Positions 44,427 through 54,641 are shown, numbered from the stretch's first letter. The stretch: DNA of 64,000 bases from Burkholderia sp. USMB20 (GCF_000949135.2 NZ_JTAN02000021.1:1116001-1180000), one strand, 5' to 3'. Program-made: numbers and translations. The notes: generated by a model from the sequence alone, not told the origin.

Positions 44427-45806
44427 TTAATGGGGCTTGAAGCGCACCCGCTCCGGCGGCTGCTTGAACGTGCCAAGCGGCGTCCAGACGGGCATGCCGA
44501 GGAAGAACGCGAAGTAGATCAGCGCACAGCCCTGCGCGATCAGCGTCGAGACCGGCGATGGCGGCCGCGTGCCGAGGAACGCGAGGATCAGGAACGCCGC
44601 GACGAAGATCCCGAGGAACACCTTGTGGAACAGCGGCCGGTAGCGGATCGACTTCACCGGGCTGCGGTCGAGCCACGGCAGGAAGAACAGCGTGATCACC
44701 GCCGAGCCCATCACGACGACGCCCCAGAACTTCGATTCCGTCAAGAACATGAACACGACGATCGCCGCGGCCAGCACCGGCAGCCCGACCTTCCACTTGC
44801 CGCGCGCACGGATCAGCGCGAGCACGCCGAGCAGCGCGATCACGATCATCAGCACGATCTTGAACGGGTCGGTGGTCGCGCGCAGCATCGCGTAGAACGC
44901 GGTGAAGTACCACACCGGCGCGATTTCCGGCGGCGTCTGCAGCGGATTCGCCGGGACGAAGTTGTTCGACTCGAGGAAGTAGCCGCCCATCTCCGGCGAG
45001 AAGAACACGATCAGCGCGAACACCATCAGGAACACACAGACGCCGAAGAAATCGTGCACCGAGTAGTACGGGTGGAACGGGATGCCGTCGAGCGGAATGC
45101 CGTCCGCGTCCTTCTTCGCCTTGATCTCGATGCCGTCAGGGTTGTTCGACCCCACTTCGTGGAGCGCGACGAGGTGCGCGATCACGAGGCCGACCAGCAC
45201 GAGCGGAATCGCGATCACGTGGAACGCGAAGAAGCGATTCAGCGTGACGTCGGACACGACGTAGTCGCCGCGGATCCACAACGACAGGTCCGGGCCGACG
45301 AACGGGATCGCAGAAAACAGGTTCACGATCACCTGCGCGCCCCAGAACGACATCTGGCCCCACGGCAGCAGGTAGCCGAAGAACGCCTCGGCCATCAGGC
45401 ACAGGAAGATCGCGCAGCCGAAGATCCACACGAGTTCGCGCGGCTTGCGGTACGACCCGTACATCAGCCCGCGGAACATGTGCAGGTACACGACGACGAA
45501 GAACATCGACGCACCGGTCGAGTGCATGTAGCGGATCAGCCAGCCCCACGGCACCTCGCGCATGATGTACTCGACCGACGCGAACGCGAGCGTCGAATCG
45601 GGCTTGTAGTTCATCGTCAGGAAGATGCCCGTGACGATCTGGTTGACGAGCACCAGCAGCGCGAGTGAGCCGAAGAAGTACCAGAAGTTGAAGTTCTTCG
45701 GCGCGTAGTACTCGGAAACGTGCTTCTTCCAGGTGGACGTGAGCGGGAAGCGCTGGTCGACCCAGCCGGTGAGACCTGTCGTGGAGACTTCCTTGTTGTC
45801 GGCCAT
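44427..45806 (-). CDS. petB: Ubiquinol-cytochrome c reductase, cytochrome b
   Basis: Cytochrome b (459 aa) binds two b hemes and forms the quinol sites of the bc1 complex. Heme histidines are visible in RYMHSTGASMFF, VYLHMFRGL, FFAFHVIAIP and IAHLVALHE. The Qo motif PEIAPVWYF appears as the PEWY variant PVWY. Eight or more membrane helices are evident. The start MADNKEVSTTG overlaps the petA stop by one base (TGATG). Confidence 0.97.
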   Translation of the reverse strand: MADNKEVSTTGLTGWVDQRFPLTSTWKKHVSEYYAPKNFNFWYFFGSLALLVLVNQIVTGIFLTMNYKPDSTLAFASVEYIMREVPWGWLIRYMHSTGASMFFVVVYLHMFRGLMYGSYRKPRELVWIFGCAIFLCLMAEAFFGYLLPWGQMSFWGAQVIVNLFSAIPFVGPDLSLWIRGDYVVSDVTLNRFFAFHVIAIPLVLVGLVIAHLVALHEVGSNNPDGIEIKAKKDADGIPLDGIPFHPYYSVHDFFGVCVFLMVFALIVFFSPEMGGYFLESNNFVPANPLQTPPEIAPVWYFTAFYAMLRATTDPFKIVLMIVIALLGVLALIRARGKWKVGLPVLAAAIVVFMFLTESKFWGVVVMGSAVITLFFLPWLDRSPVKSIRYRPLFHKVFLGIFVAAFLILAFLGTRPPSPVSTLIAQGCALIYFAFFLGMPVWTPLGTFKQPPERVRFKPH

Positions 45807-46426
45807 CACGCTTCTCCTTTCTCGTCCTTGCCGATCACGAGGGTCGTCGCCGACGTGAACATGTAGGGCGGGATGTCGAGATTCTGGGGCGCCGGCTTGT
45901 TCCTGAACACGCGGCCGGCGAGGTCGTAGGTCGAACCGTGGCACGGGCACAGGAAGCCGCCCGGCCAGTCGTCCGGCAGGTTCGGCTGCGGACCCGGCGT
46001 GAAGCGTTGGCTAGGCGTGCAGCCGAGGTGCGTACACACGGCCATCACGACGAGAATGTTCTTGCGATCGGCCCGCGAGCGATATTCGTTCGCGCAATAC
46101 GCGGGCAACGGCATCGAATACGGGGATTTCGAGGTCGGATCGGCCACTTCCTTGTCGGCCTTGACGACGTCGGCCAGCATCGAATCGGTGCGATTCAGGA
46201 TCCAGACGGGTTTGCCGCGCCACGGCACCGTGACCATCTCGCCGGGCTTCAGGCCGCTGATGTCGACCTCGACCGGGGCTCCGGCCGCTTTCGCTTTCGC
46301 GGACGGCGCAAGCGACGCCGCGAAAGGTATGACGGTGGCTACGCCTCCCACGCCACCTGCTACGGATGTCGCAATCAGCCAGGTACGGCGGCCGCTGTCG
46401 ACGCGTTTCTCTTCCTTGTCTCGCAT
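45806..46426 (-). CDS. petA: Ubiquinol-cytochrome c reductase, Rieske iron-sulfur protein
   Basis: The Rieske protein (206 aa) carries a 2Fe-2S cluster that takes electrons from quinol. The cluster motifs CTHLGC and CPCHG are both intact in the C-terminal third. The N-terminus has a twin-arginine-type signal RRTWLIATSVAGGVGG, consistent with Tat export, and the tatABC genes lie in the same window. The ATG of MRDKEEKR is preferred over an ATG 26 codons earlier because GTGGGG lies ahead of it. Confidence 0.95.
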   Translation of the reverse strand: MRDKEEKRVDSGRRTWLIATSVAGGVGGVATVIPFAASLAPSAKAKAAGAPVEVDISGLKPGEMVTVPWRGKPVWILNRTDSMLADVVKADKEVADPTSKSPYSMPLPAYCANEYRSRADRKNILVVMAVCTHLGCTPSQRFTPGPQPNLPDDWPGGFLCPCHGSTYDLAGRVFRNKPAPQNLDIPPYMFTSATTLVIGKDEKGEA

Positions 46427-46644
46427 CACACGCCCCACTTCTGAGTTGGATTTTCCGTCACGACTTTTCATTCCGCCGCTAGTTTGCGCGAATGGAGTCG
46501 CCATTTACAAGGCCCGGAGACGAAAATCCCTTCGAAGTAATTGATAGTTAAGGGTTTTCCCCCACTATCGGAGCGATTAAATCATTTTGCTTTTAAGCAT
46601 ACGCTACATTGCGAAATTTCGATGCACCGCCGCAAATCCGGCGT

Positions 46645-47391
46645 TCAGACCGGATTATGAATATCGATAAAAAGGTGTTCGAGATCGAATTCTTCGGACA
46701 AGTGGGCGCCGAGCGCCTGGATTCCGTAGCGCTCGGTCGCGTGGTGCCCTGCCGCAACGAACGCGACGCCGCTTTCGGCCGACGCATGCGTGACGGATTC
46801 CGACACCTCGCCGGTCAGGAACACGTCGGCGCCCGCGTCGATCGCCGCGTCGAAATAGCTTTGCGCGGCGCCCGTACACCATGCGATGCGGCGCAACTGC
46901 ATCTCCGGATCGCCGAGCACGAGCGGCGTGCGGCCGAGCGTGCGCTCGACCTTCGCGACGAAGTGCTCGAGCGAGACGGGCATCGGCAGCGTGGCCATCC
47001 AGCCGAGGTCGCCATCGCCGAAACGCTGCTCGCCGAGCAGCCCGAGCTTCTCGCCGAGCTGCGCGTTGTTGCCGAACTCGGGGTGCGCGTCGAGCGGCAG
47101 GTGGAATGCGAACAGGTTCAGGTCGTTCGCGAGCAGCAGCTTCAGCCGCTGGTACTTGCGGCCGGTAATCTGCGGCGCCTCGTTGCGCCAGAAATAGCCG
47201 TGATGGACGAGCACCGCATCCGCGCCCCATTCGAGCGCGGCTTCGAGGAACGCGACCGACGCCGTCACGCCGGTGGCGATCTTCTCGATCTTGCGGCGCC
47301 CCTCGACCTGGAGGCCGTTCGGGCAATAGTCCTTGAAGCGCGCGATTTCAAGGGTATTGTTCAAGTACAATTCAAGTTCGATCCGATCCAT
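46645..47391 (-). CDS. NIF3/DUF34-family metal-binding protein (YbgI type)
   Basis: This 248-aa protein belongs to the NIF3/DUF34 family, often annotated as GTP cyclohydrolase 1 type 2; the cellular role is unsettled. Metal-binding segments are [11 protein letters not shown] (about residues 61-70) and [13 protein letters not shown] (211-223). The start is the ATG of [12 protein letters not shown], preceded by GAGG. It is divergent from the protease gene with only 21 bases between starts. Confidence 0.93.
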   Translation of the reverse strand: MDRIELELYLNNTLEIARFKDYCPNGLQVEGRRKIEKIATGVTASVAFLEAALEWGADAVLVHHGYFWRNEAPQITGRKYQRLKLLLANDLNLFAFHLPLDAHPEFGNNAQLGEKLGLLGEQRFGDGDLGWMATLPMPVSLEHFVAKVERTLGRTPLVLGDPEMQLRRIAWCTGAAQSYFDAAIDAGADVFLTGEVSESVTHASAESGVAFVAAGHHATERYGIQALGAHLSEEFDLEHLFIDIHNPV

Positions 47392-47412
47392 ATAAACCTC
47401 TAATCCTTTCAG

Positions 47413-48618
47413 ATGCTTAGACGCTTCTGGCTGTTCTTCGCGCAGGCGGTGACCGTACTGCTCGCGCTGATGTTCATCGTCGTGACGCTCAAGCCGCAAT
47501 GGCTGCAACGGCAAGGACAGCTCGGCAAGCAGCTCGCCACGCCGATCGTCGCGCTGCGCGAAGTCGCACCGGGCATCGGCGGCGCCCCCGCGACCACGTC
47601 GTACGCCGAGGCCGCGCAAAAGGCGATGCCCGCCGTCGTCAACGTCTTCTCCAGCAAGGACGGCTCGCTGCCGCCCGATCCGCGCGCGAAGGATCCGCTG
47701 TTCCGCTACTTCTTCGGCGACCGCAATGCGCGCAAGCAGCACGACGAGCCGGCCGCCAACCTGGGCTCGGGCGTTATCGTGAGCCCTGAAGGTTACATTC
47801 TAACGAACCAGCACGTCGTGGACGGCGCCGACCAGATCGAAGTCGCGCTCGCCGACGGCCGCACGGGCACCGCGAAGGTGATCGGCAGCGACCCGGAAAC
47901 CGACCTCGCCGTGCTGAAGATCAACATGACGAACCTGCCGACGATCACGCTCGGCCGTTCCGACCAGTCGCGGGTCGGCGACGTCGTGCTCGCGATCGGC
48001 AACCCGTTCGGCGTCGGCCAGACGGTCACGATGGGGATCATCAGCGCGCTCGGCCGCAATCACCTCGGCATCAACACGTTCGAGAACTTCATCCAGACCG
48101 ACGCGCCGATCAACCCGGGCAACTCGGGCGGCGCGCTGGTCGACGTGAACGGCAACCTGCTCGGCATCAACACGGCGATCTACTCGCGCTCGGGCGGCTC
48201 GCTCGGCATCGGCTTCGCGATCCCCGTGTCGACCGCGCGCACCGTGCTCGAAAGCATCATCACGACGGGCTCGGTCACGCGCGGCTGGATCGGCGTCGAG
48301 CCGCAGGACGTCACGCCGGAAATCGCCGAATCGTTCGGGCTCCAGCAGAAGTCGGGCGCGATCGTCGCGGGCGTGCTGCAGGGCGGGCCGGCCGACAAGG
48401 CCGGCATCAAGCCGGGCGACATCCTCGTGAGCGTGAACGGCGACGACATCACCGACACGACGAAACTGCTGAACACCGTCGCGCAGATCAAGCCGGGCAC
48501 GCCGACCAAGGTGCATGTCGTACGCAAGGGCAAGGAGTTCGACGTGAAGGTCGTGATCGGCAAGCGCCCGCCGCCGCCGAAGCAGGCGCTCGACGAACAG
48601 GACAGCGACAGCGAATGA
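47413..48618 (+). CDS. DegS-like periplasmic serine protease, one PDZ domain
   Basis: This 401-aa HtrA-family protease has an N-terminal membrane anchor (about residues 8-27), a trypsin-like domain with the triad H134 (TNQHVVDG), D164 (ETDLAVLK) and S238 (GNSGGAL), and one PDZ domain (about 285-375). The anchor plus a single PDZ is the DegS layout, a protease that cleaves anti-sigma factors in envelope stress. A short acidic tail ends the protein. The ribosome-binding site is weak. It is the only plus-strand gene in this part. Confidence 0.93.
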   Translation: MLRRFWLFFAQAVTVLLALMFIVVTLKPQWLQRQGQLGKQLATPIVALREVAPGIGGAPATTSYAEAAQKAMPAVVNVFSSKDGSLPPDPRAKDPLFRYFFGDRNARKQHDEPAANLGSGVIVSPEGYILTNQHVVDGADQIEVALADGRTGTAKVIGSDPETDLAVLKINMTNLPTITLGRSDQSRVGDVVLAIGNPFGVGQTVTMGIISALGRNHLGINTFENFIQTDAPINPGNSGGALVDVNGNLLGINTAIYSRSGGSLGIGFAIPVSTARTVLESIITTGSVTRGWIGVEPQDVTPEIAESFGLQQKSGAIVAGVLQGGPADKAGIKPGDILVSVNGDDITDTTKLLNTVAQIKPGTPTKVHVVRKGKEFDVKVVIGKRPPPPKQALDEQDSDSE

Positions 48619-48670
48619 CCTCCGGCGGGCGGCGTACCGGCGCCGCTTGCCGGCCAAGGACGGAAACAAA

Positions 48671-48694
48671 AAAGGGCAGCCTGATCGGCTGCCC
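48671..48694. terminator. Shared terminator of tatC and the DegS-like gene
   Basis: An 8-base perfect stem (GGGCAGCC / GGCTGCCC) with a 5-base loop is followed by TTTTTTGTTT on the minus strand, a clear terminator for the tat side. On the plus strand the tail is TGTTGCTTT, weaker, so it probably serves both convergent genes. Confidence 0.8.
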
Positions 48695-48860
48695 TGTTGC
48701 TTTGGTCCGGCGGCGTTGCTCCGGCATGCCTTCTTCACGGTGAAGAAGCTGCGGGCGCCCTCGCGATCTGCGCCATCCGGTCGGCGCGCGCGGCTTCAAC
48801 GCTGTCGAGGGGCCGTATCGACGACCGCGATCATGCCGGCCGCCGCGCACCGGTCCCGCA

Positions 48861-49643
48861 TCAACTCGCGGCGCCGTTCTCCGCCTCGGGTTCTTCCGTC
48901 GGCTTCGGTACGAAGAATCGCGCGGCCAGCAGCCCGATCTCGAACAGCACGACGAGCGGCAACGCGAGCATCAACTGCGAGAATACGTCCGGCGGCGTGA
49001 CGACCGCCGCGACGACGAACGCGCCGACGATCACGTACGGCCGCATCTCCTTCAGCTTCTTCAACGTCAGCACGCCCATCCGGACGAGCAGCACGACGAC
49101 GATCGGCACCTCGAACGTGACGCCGAACGCGATGAACATCCCGAGCACGAAGCTCAGGTAGTTGTCGATATCGGTCGACATCTCCGCGCCGAGCGGTGCG
49201 TTGTAGTGCGCCATCACGCGGAAGATCGTCGGGAACACGAGGAAGTACGCGAACGCCATCCCGCACAGGAACAGCACATAGCTGCTGCCGACGAGCGGCG
49301 CGACGAGCTTCTTCTCGTGCTGGTACAGCCCCGGCGCGACGAACGCCCAGATCTGGTACAGCACGATCGGCAGCGCGATCACGAGCGCGACGAGCATCGT
49401 GACCTTCATCGGCACGAAGAACGAGCCGGTGACATCGGTCACGATCATCCTGCCGCCCTTCGGCAGGTTTTCCATCAGCGGCCGCGCGAGCAGCCGGAAG
49501 ATGTCGGGCGCCCAGTACACGAGCCCGAGGAACACGACGATCACGGCCAGCCCCGCGCGAATGATGCGATCGCGAAGCTCGACGAGATGGGAAATGAAGG
49601 TTTCTTCCGGGGCGTCGCCCGGGTTCTGCTGGGGGTCGCTCAC
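48861..49643 (-). CDS. tatC: Sec-independent translocase TatC (GTG start)
   Basis: TatC (260 aa) is the receptor for twin-arginine signals. Conserved parts are ETFISHLVELRDRIIRAGL and FVAPGLYQHEKK, with six membrane helices. The gene starts at a GTG (VSDPQQNPGDAPEE), with GAGG seven bases upstream; longer in-frame ATGs would run into tatB. It ends the tatABC group, followed by a terminator. Confidence 0.96.
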   Translation of the reverse strand: MSDPQQNPGDAPEETFISHLVELRDRIIRAGLAVIVVFLGLVYWAPDIFRLLARPLMENLPKGGRMIVTDVTGSFFVPMKVTMLVALVIALPIVLYQIWAFVAPGLYQHEKKLVAPLVGSSYVLFLCGMAFAYFLVFPTIFRVMAHYNAPLGAEMSTDIDNYLSFVLGMFIAFGVTFEVPIVVVLLVRMGVLTLKKLKEMRPYVIVGAFVVAAVVTPPDVFSQLMLALPLVVLFEIGLLAARFFVPKPTEEPEAENGAAS

Positions 49644-49684
49644 ACCGGCCCTCGGTAGGATTGACGAGCGAGCATGCGCTCGGC

Positions 49685-50215
49685 TCAGAAGAAGCGCGTC
49701 GGCCGGCGCAGGCTGGCCGGCTGGTGGCGCGCGACACGCGCGGCGCCCGACTGCACGTGCGTGCGGCGGGTCGTCGCGCGCTTGTACCAGACAGGCGTCG
49801 CCGCCTGTTTCACACGCCAGTTGCGACGCTTCGGCGCGAGCGCGGCCGTGCTGCCGCGCCACGACGGCGCCGCGGGCGTGTCGGAGCCGTACGTGCCGGC
49901 ATCGACCGAGCCTTCGTTAAGGCCGCCGACCGCGGAGTTCCACGTGTCGTTCAGCTCCTTCTCGTGCTCGCGCAGGTTGTCGTGAATCGTCGTCTCGACA
50001 TTGCGCGCGGCCGTCTCGAAATCGGTCTTCATCGTCCGCAACGCGTCGAGTTCGATTTCGCGCGAGACCTCGGCCTTCACGTCGTTGATGTACCGCTGCG
50101 CGCGGCCGAACAGTGCGCCGGCCGTACGCGCGACGCGCGGCAGGCGCTCGGGGCCGAGCACCACGAGCGCGACGACGCCGATCAGCGCCATCTTCGAAAG
50201 ACCGAGATCCAGCAT
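49685..50215 (-). CDS. tatB: Sec-independent translocase TatB
   Basis: TatB (176 aa) forms the receptor complex with TatC. It has the short N-terminal membrane helix MLDLGLSKMALIGVVALVVL followed by the glutamate-containing GPERLPRVAR and an amphipathic helix. The C-terminal 75 residues are basic and probably disordered. It lies between tatA and tatC. Confidence 0.95.
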   Translation of the reverse strand: MLDLGLSKMALIGVVALVVLGPERLPRVARTAGALFGRAQRYINDVKAEVSREIELDALRTMKTDFETAARNVETTIHDNLREHEKELNDTWNSAVGGLNEGSVDAGTYGSDTPAAPSWRGSTAALAPKRRNWRVKQAATPVWYKRATTRRTHVQSGAARVARHQPASLRRPTRFF

Positions 50216-50241
50216 CGCGAATGCCTGTCAGCGTGCCGGCG

Positions 50242-50472
50242 TTACGCCTTGTTCGAGTCGGAACGCGTCGTTTCCTTCGCGTTGACGTCGACCGAGCCGT
50301 TGCGCGGCAGCTGCTGCGCGTCCGCCGGCGTCTCGCCGTCCTTCATGCCGTCCTTGAAACCCTTCACGGCGCTGCCGAGGTCGTTGCCGATGTTGCGCAA
50401 CTTCTTCGTACCGAAAACCAGCGCGACGATCAGCAGCACGATCAGCCAGTGCCAAATGCTCAATCCACCCAT
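50242..50472 (-). CDS. tatA: Sec-independent translocase TatA
   Basis: TatA (76 aa) forms the protein-conducting part of the Tat system. The start [20 protein letters not shown] gives the N-terminal membrane helix, followed by [20 protein letters not shown], the amphipathic helix. It is the first gene of tatABC and lies 26 bases ahead of tatB. Confidence 0.96.
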   Translation of the reverse strand: MGGLSIWHWLIVLLIVALVFGTKKLRNIGNDLGSAVKGFKDGMKDGETPADAQQLPRNGSVDVNAKETTRSDSNKA

Positions 50473-50565
50473 GATGAAACCTCTCCTCAACCACGCCGCG
50501 TCGCGGCGCAAATCGCCGGCGGCACGCCGGCTTCGACTATCGATGCGGGGAAACGCCCCGCGACG

Positions 50566-50931
50566 TCAACCCATCCGCAGCCAGGGGCGCGGGCCGGCCA
50601 GAATGTGCGCGTGCAGGTGGTAAACCTCCTGCCCGCCGCCGGGCCCCGTGTTGATCACCGTGCGAAAACCGGTTTCGCCACCCGTGTACGCGACGCCGAG
50701 CTGGTCGGCCAGACGCGCGACCAGCAGCATCAGCCGGCCAAGCATCGGCGCGTCGGCCTCGCTCGCCGCCGACAGCGTCGGCACGTGCCGGCGCGGAATC
50801 ACGAGCACATGCGTCTCGGCCGCGGGGCGGATGTCGCGGAACGCGACGAATTCGTCGTCCTCGTGCACCTTCGTGCTCGGGATCTCGCCCGCCGCGATCT
50901 TGCAGAACAGGCAATTCGGATCGTGACTCAT
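50566..50931 (-). CDS. HIT-family nucleotide hydrolase (HinT-like)
   Basis: This 121-aa protein is a histidine-triad hydrolase of the HinT group, which cleaves aminoacyl-AMP and related phosphoramidates. The N-terminal CLFCKIAAGEIPSTKV and the triad motif HLHAHI near the C-terminus are intact. The start MSHDPN is chosen by family length. It lies between the DUF4870-like gene and tatA. Confidence 0.95.
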   Translation of the reverse strand: MSHDPNCLFCKIAAGEIPSTKVHEDDEFVAFRDIRPAAETHVLVIPRRHVPTLSAASEADAPMLGRLMLLVARLADQLGVAYTGGETGFRTVINTGPGGGQEVYHLHAHILAGPRPWLRMG

Positions 50932-50960
50932 GTTGCTCCTGCGAAACGCCCGCGCGCCGG

Positions 50961-51353
50961 TCAGAACCAGGCCTGCGAATCGAGCGTCTTGTTGTCGTTT
51001 AGGTACAGCCAACCTTTGATGATACGGTACAGCGTCCAAATCCACGTGACAAACATGATGACGAATCCCACGCCCACGAACATCAGCGCGAAGCCGATCA
51101 CGTAAGCGATCAGCGCGCGCCAGAACGTGCGGATCTGCCACTCGAAATGGTCGGCGTACGGCGTGCCGGCCACGTCACCGCGCTTCACGTAGTTGATGAT
51201 GATCGCGATGAGGCCGGTGACGCCGCCCGTCAGCCAATGAATCGCGTAGAGGCCGTACAGCACGTGCGTCAACGTGCGCAAACCGTTCAGCCGCTCGGCG
51301 TCCGCTGCACCCGGCACCGACGGCGTCGGAAGCTGGCTCGGCGTATCGGTCAT
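50961..51353 (-). CDS. DUF4870-like membrane protein
   Basis: This 130-aa protein has three or four hydrophobic segments, including YAIHWLTGGVTGLIAIIINY and IAYVIGFALMFVGVGFVIMF. The pattern with HFEWQIRTFW between helices is that of DUF4870-type small membrane proteins of unknown role. It lies between hisE and the HIT gene in the same orientation. Confidence 0.85.
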   Translation of the reverse strand: MTDTPSQLPTPSVPGAADAERLNGLRTLTHVLYGLYAIHWLTGGVTGLIAIIINYVKRGDVAGTPYADHFEWQIRTFWRALIAYVIGFALMFVGVGFVIMFVTWIWTLYRIIKGWLYLNDNKTLDSQAWF

Positions 51354-51424
51354 GATGCTACCCCCGTTGGATGACAATTCTTACAGCTTACCGCACTGTC
51401 GCCGGCGCGGCAGGCCGCGAGCCG

Positions 51425-51790
51425 TCAACCGCCGTTTTCCTCGCGCTCGCGGCGCTTGCGCAGCGCCTTTTCCTCGATGCCCGACAACCCTTCGCGGCGC
51501 TCGAGTTCGGCGATCACGTCGGCCGGGCTCAGGTCGAAATGCGACAGCATCACGAGGCAGTGGAACCACAAATCGGCCACCTCGCCGACCAGCGCTGTCG
51601 GCGCGCCGCCCTGGCGCACGTCCTTCGCGGCCAGCACGACTTCGGTCGCCTCTTCGCCGATCTTCTTCAGCACCGCGTCGTCGCCCTTGTGGAACAGGCG
51701 CGATACGTACGATTGTTCGGGGTCGCCGCCCTTGCGGCTATCGATCACGGCCGCGAGGCGCAGCAGCGTGTCTTCGGTCGATTGCGTCAT
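51425..51790 (-). CDS. hisE: Phosphoribosyl-ATP pyrophosphatase
   Basis: HisE (121 aa) hydrolyses phosphoribosyl-ATP to phosphoribosyl-AMP, step two of histidine synthesis. The all-helical MazG-like core shows [16 protein letters not shown] and [14 protein letters not shown] with the metal-binding acidic residues. Its ATG overlaps the hisI stop by four bases (ATGA). The protein is separate from HisI here, not fused as in enterobacteria. Confidence 0.97.
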   Translation of the reverse strand: MTQSTEDTLLRLAAVIDSRKGGDPEQSYVSRLFHKGDDAVLKKIGEEATEVVLAAKDVRQGGAPTALVGEVADLWFHCLVMLSHFDLSPADVIAELERREGLSGIEEKALRKRREREENGG

Positions 51791-52203
51791 TTGTAGATGT
51801 GTTCGGGGTCTTTCAGCACCGGATCGACCGCGACCCAGTCGCCGCTGTCCACCGTACCTTCGAATTTCTGGAAGAAGCACGAATGCCGGCCGGTGTGGCA
51901 GGCGATGCCCGACACCTGCTCGACCTTCAGCAGCACGACGTCCTCGTCGCAATCGAGCCGCACCTCGTGCACGTGCTGCACGTGGCCCGACTCCTCGCCC
52001 TTGAACCACAGGCGCTTGCGCGAGCGCGAATAGTAGACCGCGCGCTGCGTCTCGATCGTCTTCGCCAGTGCCTCGCGGTTCATCCACGCGAACATCAGCA
52101 CGTCGTTCGTCGACGCTTCCTGCGCGATCACCGGCACGAGGCCGTTGTCGTCCCAGCGGACCTTGTCGAGCCACGCGGGCAGGGATTTCGTTTCCGTATT
52201 CAT
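51787..52203 (-). CDS. hisI: Phosphoribosyl-AMP cyclohydrolase
   Basis: HisI (138 aa) opens the adenine ring of phosphoribosyl-AMP, step three of the pathway. The metal site is visible as acidic residues D84, D86 and D88 and the zinc cysteines C102 and C109 in [11 protein letters not shown]. The start overlaps the hisF stop by one base (TGATG), and the end overlaps hisE by four. Confidence 0.97.
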   Translation of the reverse strand: MNTETKSLPAWLDKVRWDDNGLVPVIAQEASTNDVLMFAWMNREALAKTIETQRAVYYSRSRKRLWFKGEESGHVQHVHEVRLDCDEDVVLLKVEQVSGIACHTGRHSCFFQKFEGTVDSGDWVAVDPVLKDPEHIYK

Positions 52204-52976
52204 CACAGCCTCACCGCGATGCCCTGCTCGGCCATGAAGCGCTTCGCCTCGCCGACCGTGTGCTCGCCGTAGTGGAAGATGCTGGCGGCCAGCACCGCGT
52301 CCGCGCGGCCGTCCTTGATGCCGTCCGCGAGATCCTGCAGGCAGCCGACACCGCCCGATGCGATCACCGGCACCGGCACCGCGTCCGACACGCCGCGCGT
52401 GAGCGCGAGGTCGAAGCCCGACTTCGTGCCGTCGCGGTCCATGCTCGTGAGCAGGATCTCGCCCGCGCCGAGTTCGGCCATCTTGCGCGCCCATTCGATC
52501 GCATCCAGGCCCGTGCCCTTGCGGCCGCCGTGCGTGAAGACTTCCCAGCGCGGCGCCTCGCCGTCGGCCGACACGCGCTTCGCGTCGATCGCGACGACGA
52601 TGCACTGCGAGCCGTACTTGTCGGCCGCGTCGCGCACGAGCTGCGGGTTCGCGACCGCCGACGAATTCATGCTGACCTTGTCCGCGCCGGCGTTCAACAG
52701 GCGCCGCACGTCCTCGACGGCGCGCACGCCGCCGCCGACGGTCAGCGGAATGAACACCTGCGACGCAACGGCTTCGATGATCGGCAGGATCAGGTCGCGC
52801 TGGTCGGAGGTCGCGGTGATGTCGAGGAACGTCAGTTCGTCGGCGCCCTGGTCGTCGTAGCGGCGGGCGATTTCGACGGGGTCGCCGGCATCGCGCAGCT
52901 CGACGAAATTGACGCCCTTGACGACACGCCCGGCAGTCACGTCCAGGCAGGGGATGATGCGTTTAGCTAGAGCCAT
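52203..52976 (-). CDS. hisF: Imidazole glycerol phosphate synthase, cyclase subunit
   Basis: HisF (257 aa) is a TIM-barrel enzyme that uses ammonia from HisH to make imidazole glycerol phosphate and AICAR. The catalytic aspartates lie in [19 protein letters not shown] (D11 of the family) and [12 protein letters not shown]. Phosphate-binding glycines are in LTVGGGVRA and IASGGVG. The start is the ATG of MALAKR. It follows hisA after a hairpin-rich gap. Confidence 0.97.
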   Translation of the reverse strand: MALAKRIIPCLDVTAGRVVKGVNFVELRDAGDPVEIARRYDDQGADELTFLDITATSDQRDLILPIIEAVASQVFIPLTVGGGVRAVEDVRRLLNAGADKVSMNSSAVANPQLVRDAADKYGSQCIVVAIDAKRVSADGEAPRWEVFTHGGRKGTGLDAIEWARKMAELGAGEILLTSMDRDGTKSGFDLALTRGVSDAVPVPVIASGGVGCLQDLADGIKDGRADAVLAASIFHYGEHTVGEAKRFMAEQGIAVRL

Positions 52977-53012
52977 GATGTACGCCATAGGCCGCGGTGG
53001 AACGGCCGGTTA

Positions 53013-53036
53013 CGGAAGCCTCGCGCGAGGCTTCCG
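53013..53036 (-). other. 24-base perfect palindrome between hisA and hisF
   Basis: CGGAAGCCTCGC is followed directly by its reverse complement, giving a perfect 24-base palindrome in the 104-base hisA-hisF gap. A second, imperfect GC-rich hairpin lies at about 53038-53061. No U-run follows. It may be an mRNA processing or stability element inside the his operon. Confidence 0.6.
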
Positions 53037-53080
53037 GTCGGGGCCGCCTGCGGGCAGCCCCGGCGAACGGGACACCGCGG

Positions 53081-53836
53081 TTACGCGTTGTCGAGTTCGC
53101 CGTTCAGTTCGTCCGCGCGCTTTTGCGCGGCCGCGAAATCGAGATCGCCGGAGTAGATCGCACGGCCGCAGATCACGCCTTCGACGCCGTGCTCTTCCAC
53201 TTCGCACAGGTTCTCGATGTCCGTGAGGTTCGACAGGCCGCCGCTGGCGATCACCGGAATGCCGACCGCCTGCGCGAGCTTCACGGTCGCCTCGATGTTG
53301 ATGCCCTGCAGCATCCCGTCGCGGCCGATGTCCGTGTAGACGATCGACTCGACGCCGTAGTCCTCGAACTTCTGCGCGAGATCGATCACCTCATGGCCCG
53401 TGAGCTTGCTCCAGCCGTCGGTCGCGACCTTGCCGTCCTTCGCGTCCAGGCCGACGATGATGTTGCCCGCGAACGCGGTACACGCGTCCTGCAGGAAGCC
53501 CGGATCCTTCACGGCCGCGGTGCCGATGATCACGTAGGACAGGCCCGCGTCGAGATACTTCTCGATCGTCTCGAGGCTGCGGATGCCGCCGCCGAGCTGA
53601 ACGGGGATTTCGTCGCCGACTTCGTCGAGGATCGCTTCGATCGCCTCGAGATTCTTCGGCTTGCCGGCGAATGCGCCGTTCAGGTCGACCAGATGCAGCC
53701 GCCGGGCGCCGAGATCGACCCACTTGCGGGCCATCGCCGCCGGGTCCTCGGAGAAAATCGTGGCCTGGTCCATATCGCCCTGTTTGAGGCGCACACACTG
53801 ACCGTCTTTGAGATCGATGGCCGGAATCAGCAACAT
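53081..53836 (-). CDS. hisA: Phosphoribosylformimino-AICAR-P isomerase
   Basis: HisA (251 aa) isomerises ProFAR to PRFAR in histidine synthesis and is a TIM barrel related to HisF. It starts [20 protein letters not shown] with the catalytic aspartate. The second catalytic region is [16 protein letters not shown]. Phosphate-binding motifs are LGGGIRS and IASGGLS. It follows a structured gap after hisH. Confidence 0.97.
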   Translation of the reverse strand: MLLIPAIDLKDGQCVRLKQGDMDQATIFSEDPAAMARKWVDLGARRLHLVDLNGAFAGKPKNLEAIEAILDEVGDEIPVQLGGGIRSLETIEKYLDAGLSYVIIGTAAVKDPGFLQDACTAFAGNIIVGLDAKDGKVATDGWSKLTGHEVIDLAQKFEDYGVESIVYTDIGRDGMLQGINIEATVKLAQAVGIPVIASGGLSNLTDIENLCEVEEHGVEGVICGRAIYSGDLDFAAAQKRADELNGELDNA

Positions 53837-53872
53837 AGCAATCGGGTGTCGTCGTGGAAAATGAAAAGAATC

Positions 53873-53994
53873 CGGCGCGCACCGGCCAAACCGGTGCCGC
53901 GCCGTCTCGCTAGTTTAGTACAACTCTTTCGGTGCTTAAGCGTGCGAGCCCCGCACGACAGGCGTTTGCGCCCTGTCAACTGTGGCTCGCGCAC
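53873..53994 (-). promoter_or_regulatory. Structured hisH-hisA intergenic region
   Basis: The 163-base gap holds two hairpins. The first after hisH has arms at 53942-53950 and 53984-53994 (GTGCGAGCC and its complement with a bulge) around an inner ACAGG/CCTGT stem. The second (53873-53904) is a 12-base stem with one bulge, followed on the minus strand by ATTCTTTTCATTTTCC and then the hisA start. It may be a partial terminator or attenuator. Confidence 0.5.
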
Positions 53995-53999
53995 CACGT

Positions 54000-54641
54000 T
54001 CACGGCTTCCAGTGTACGAAGTTGCGATACAGACGCAACCCGACTTCCGCGCTTTTCTCGGGGTGGAATTGGGTCGCGAAGAGATTGTCCCGCGCGACCG
54101 CTGACGTAAACGGCGCGCCGTAGGCCGTTTCGCCGACCGTGTGCGCCGGGTTGTCCGGGCTCACGTAATAGCTGTGAACGAAGTAGAAATACGCGTCGTC
54201 GGGCACGCCGTCCCACAGCGGGTGCGGCTGCGACTGGCGCACGCGGTTCCAGCCCATCTGCGGCACCTTGAAGCGCGAGCCGTCGTCCTGCAGCCGGCCG
54301 TCGAGCTCGAAGCGCACGACCTTGCCGGGCAGCAGGCCCAGGCCCTTCGTGTCGCCTTCCGCGCTCCAGTCGAACAGCATCTGCTCGCCGACGCACACGC
54401 CGAGCAGCGGCTTCGTGCGCGACGCCTCGATCACCGCTTCCTGCAGCCCCGATTCGCCGAGGCAGCGCATGCAGTCGGGCATCGCGCCCTGGCCGGGCAG
54501 CACGACGCGGTCGGCCGCGCGAATCGCGGCCGGCGTGTCGACGATCGCCACGTCGGCGGCCGGTTCGGCCTTCTTGAGCGCCTGCGCGACCGAGCGCAGG
54601 TTGCCCATCCCATAATCCACAATCGCAATCGAAGTTTTCAT
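54000..54641 (-). CDS. hisH: Imidazole glycerol phosphate synthase, glutaminase subunit
   Basis: HisH (213 aa) is a class I glutamine amidotransferase that supplies ammonia to HisF. The nucleophile is C83 in [12 protein letters not shown]. The other triad members are H193 and E195 in [10 protein letters not shown]. It starts [17 protein letters not shown]. The stop of the intact marC frame would overlap its ATG by four bases. Confidence 0.97.
   Translation of the reverse strand: MKTSIAIVDYGMGNLRSVAQALKKAEPAADVAIVDTPAAIRAADRVVLPGQGAMPDCMRCLGESGLQEAVIEASRTKPLLGVCVGEQMLFDWSAEGDTKGLGLLPGKVVRFELDGRLQDDGSRFKVPQMGWNRVRQSQPHPLWDGVPDDAYFYFVHSYYVSPDNPAHTVGETAYGAPFTSAVARDNLFATQFHPEKSAEVGLRLYRNFVHWKP

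Noticed and set aside
46427-46504. Longer petA start 26 codons upstream
   Set aside because: The added residues precede the Tat signal without family support, and no ribosome-binding site stands before that ATG.
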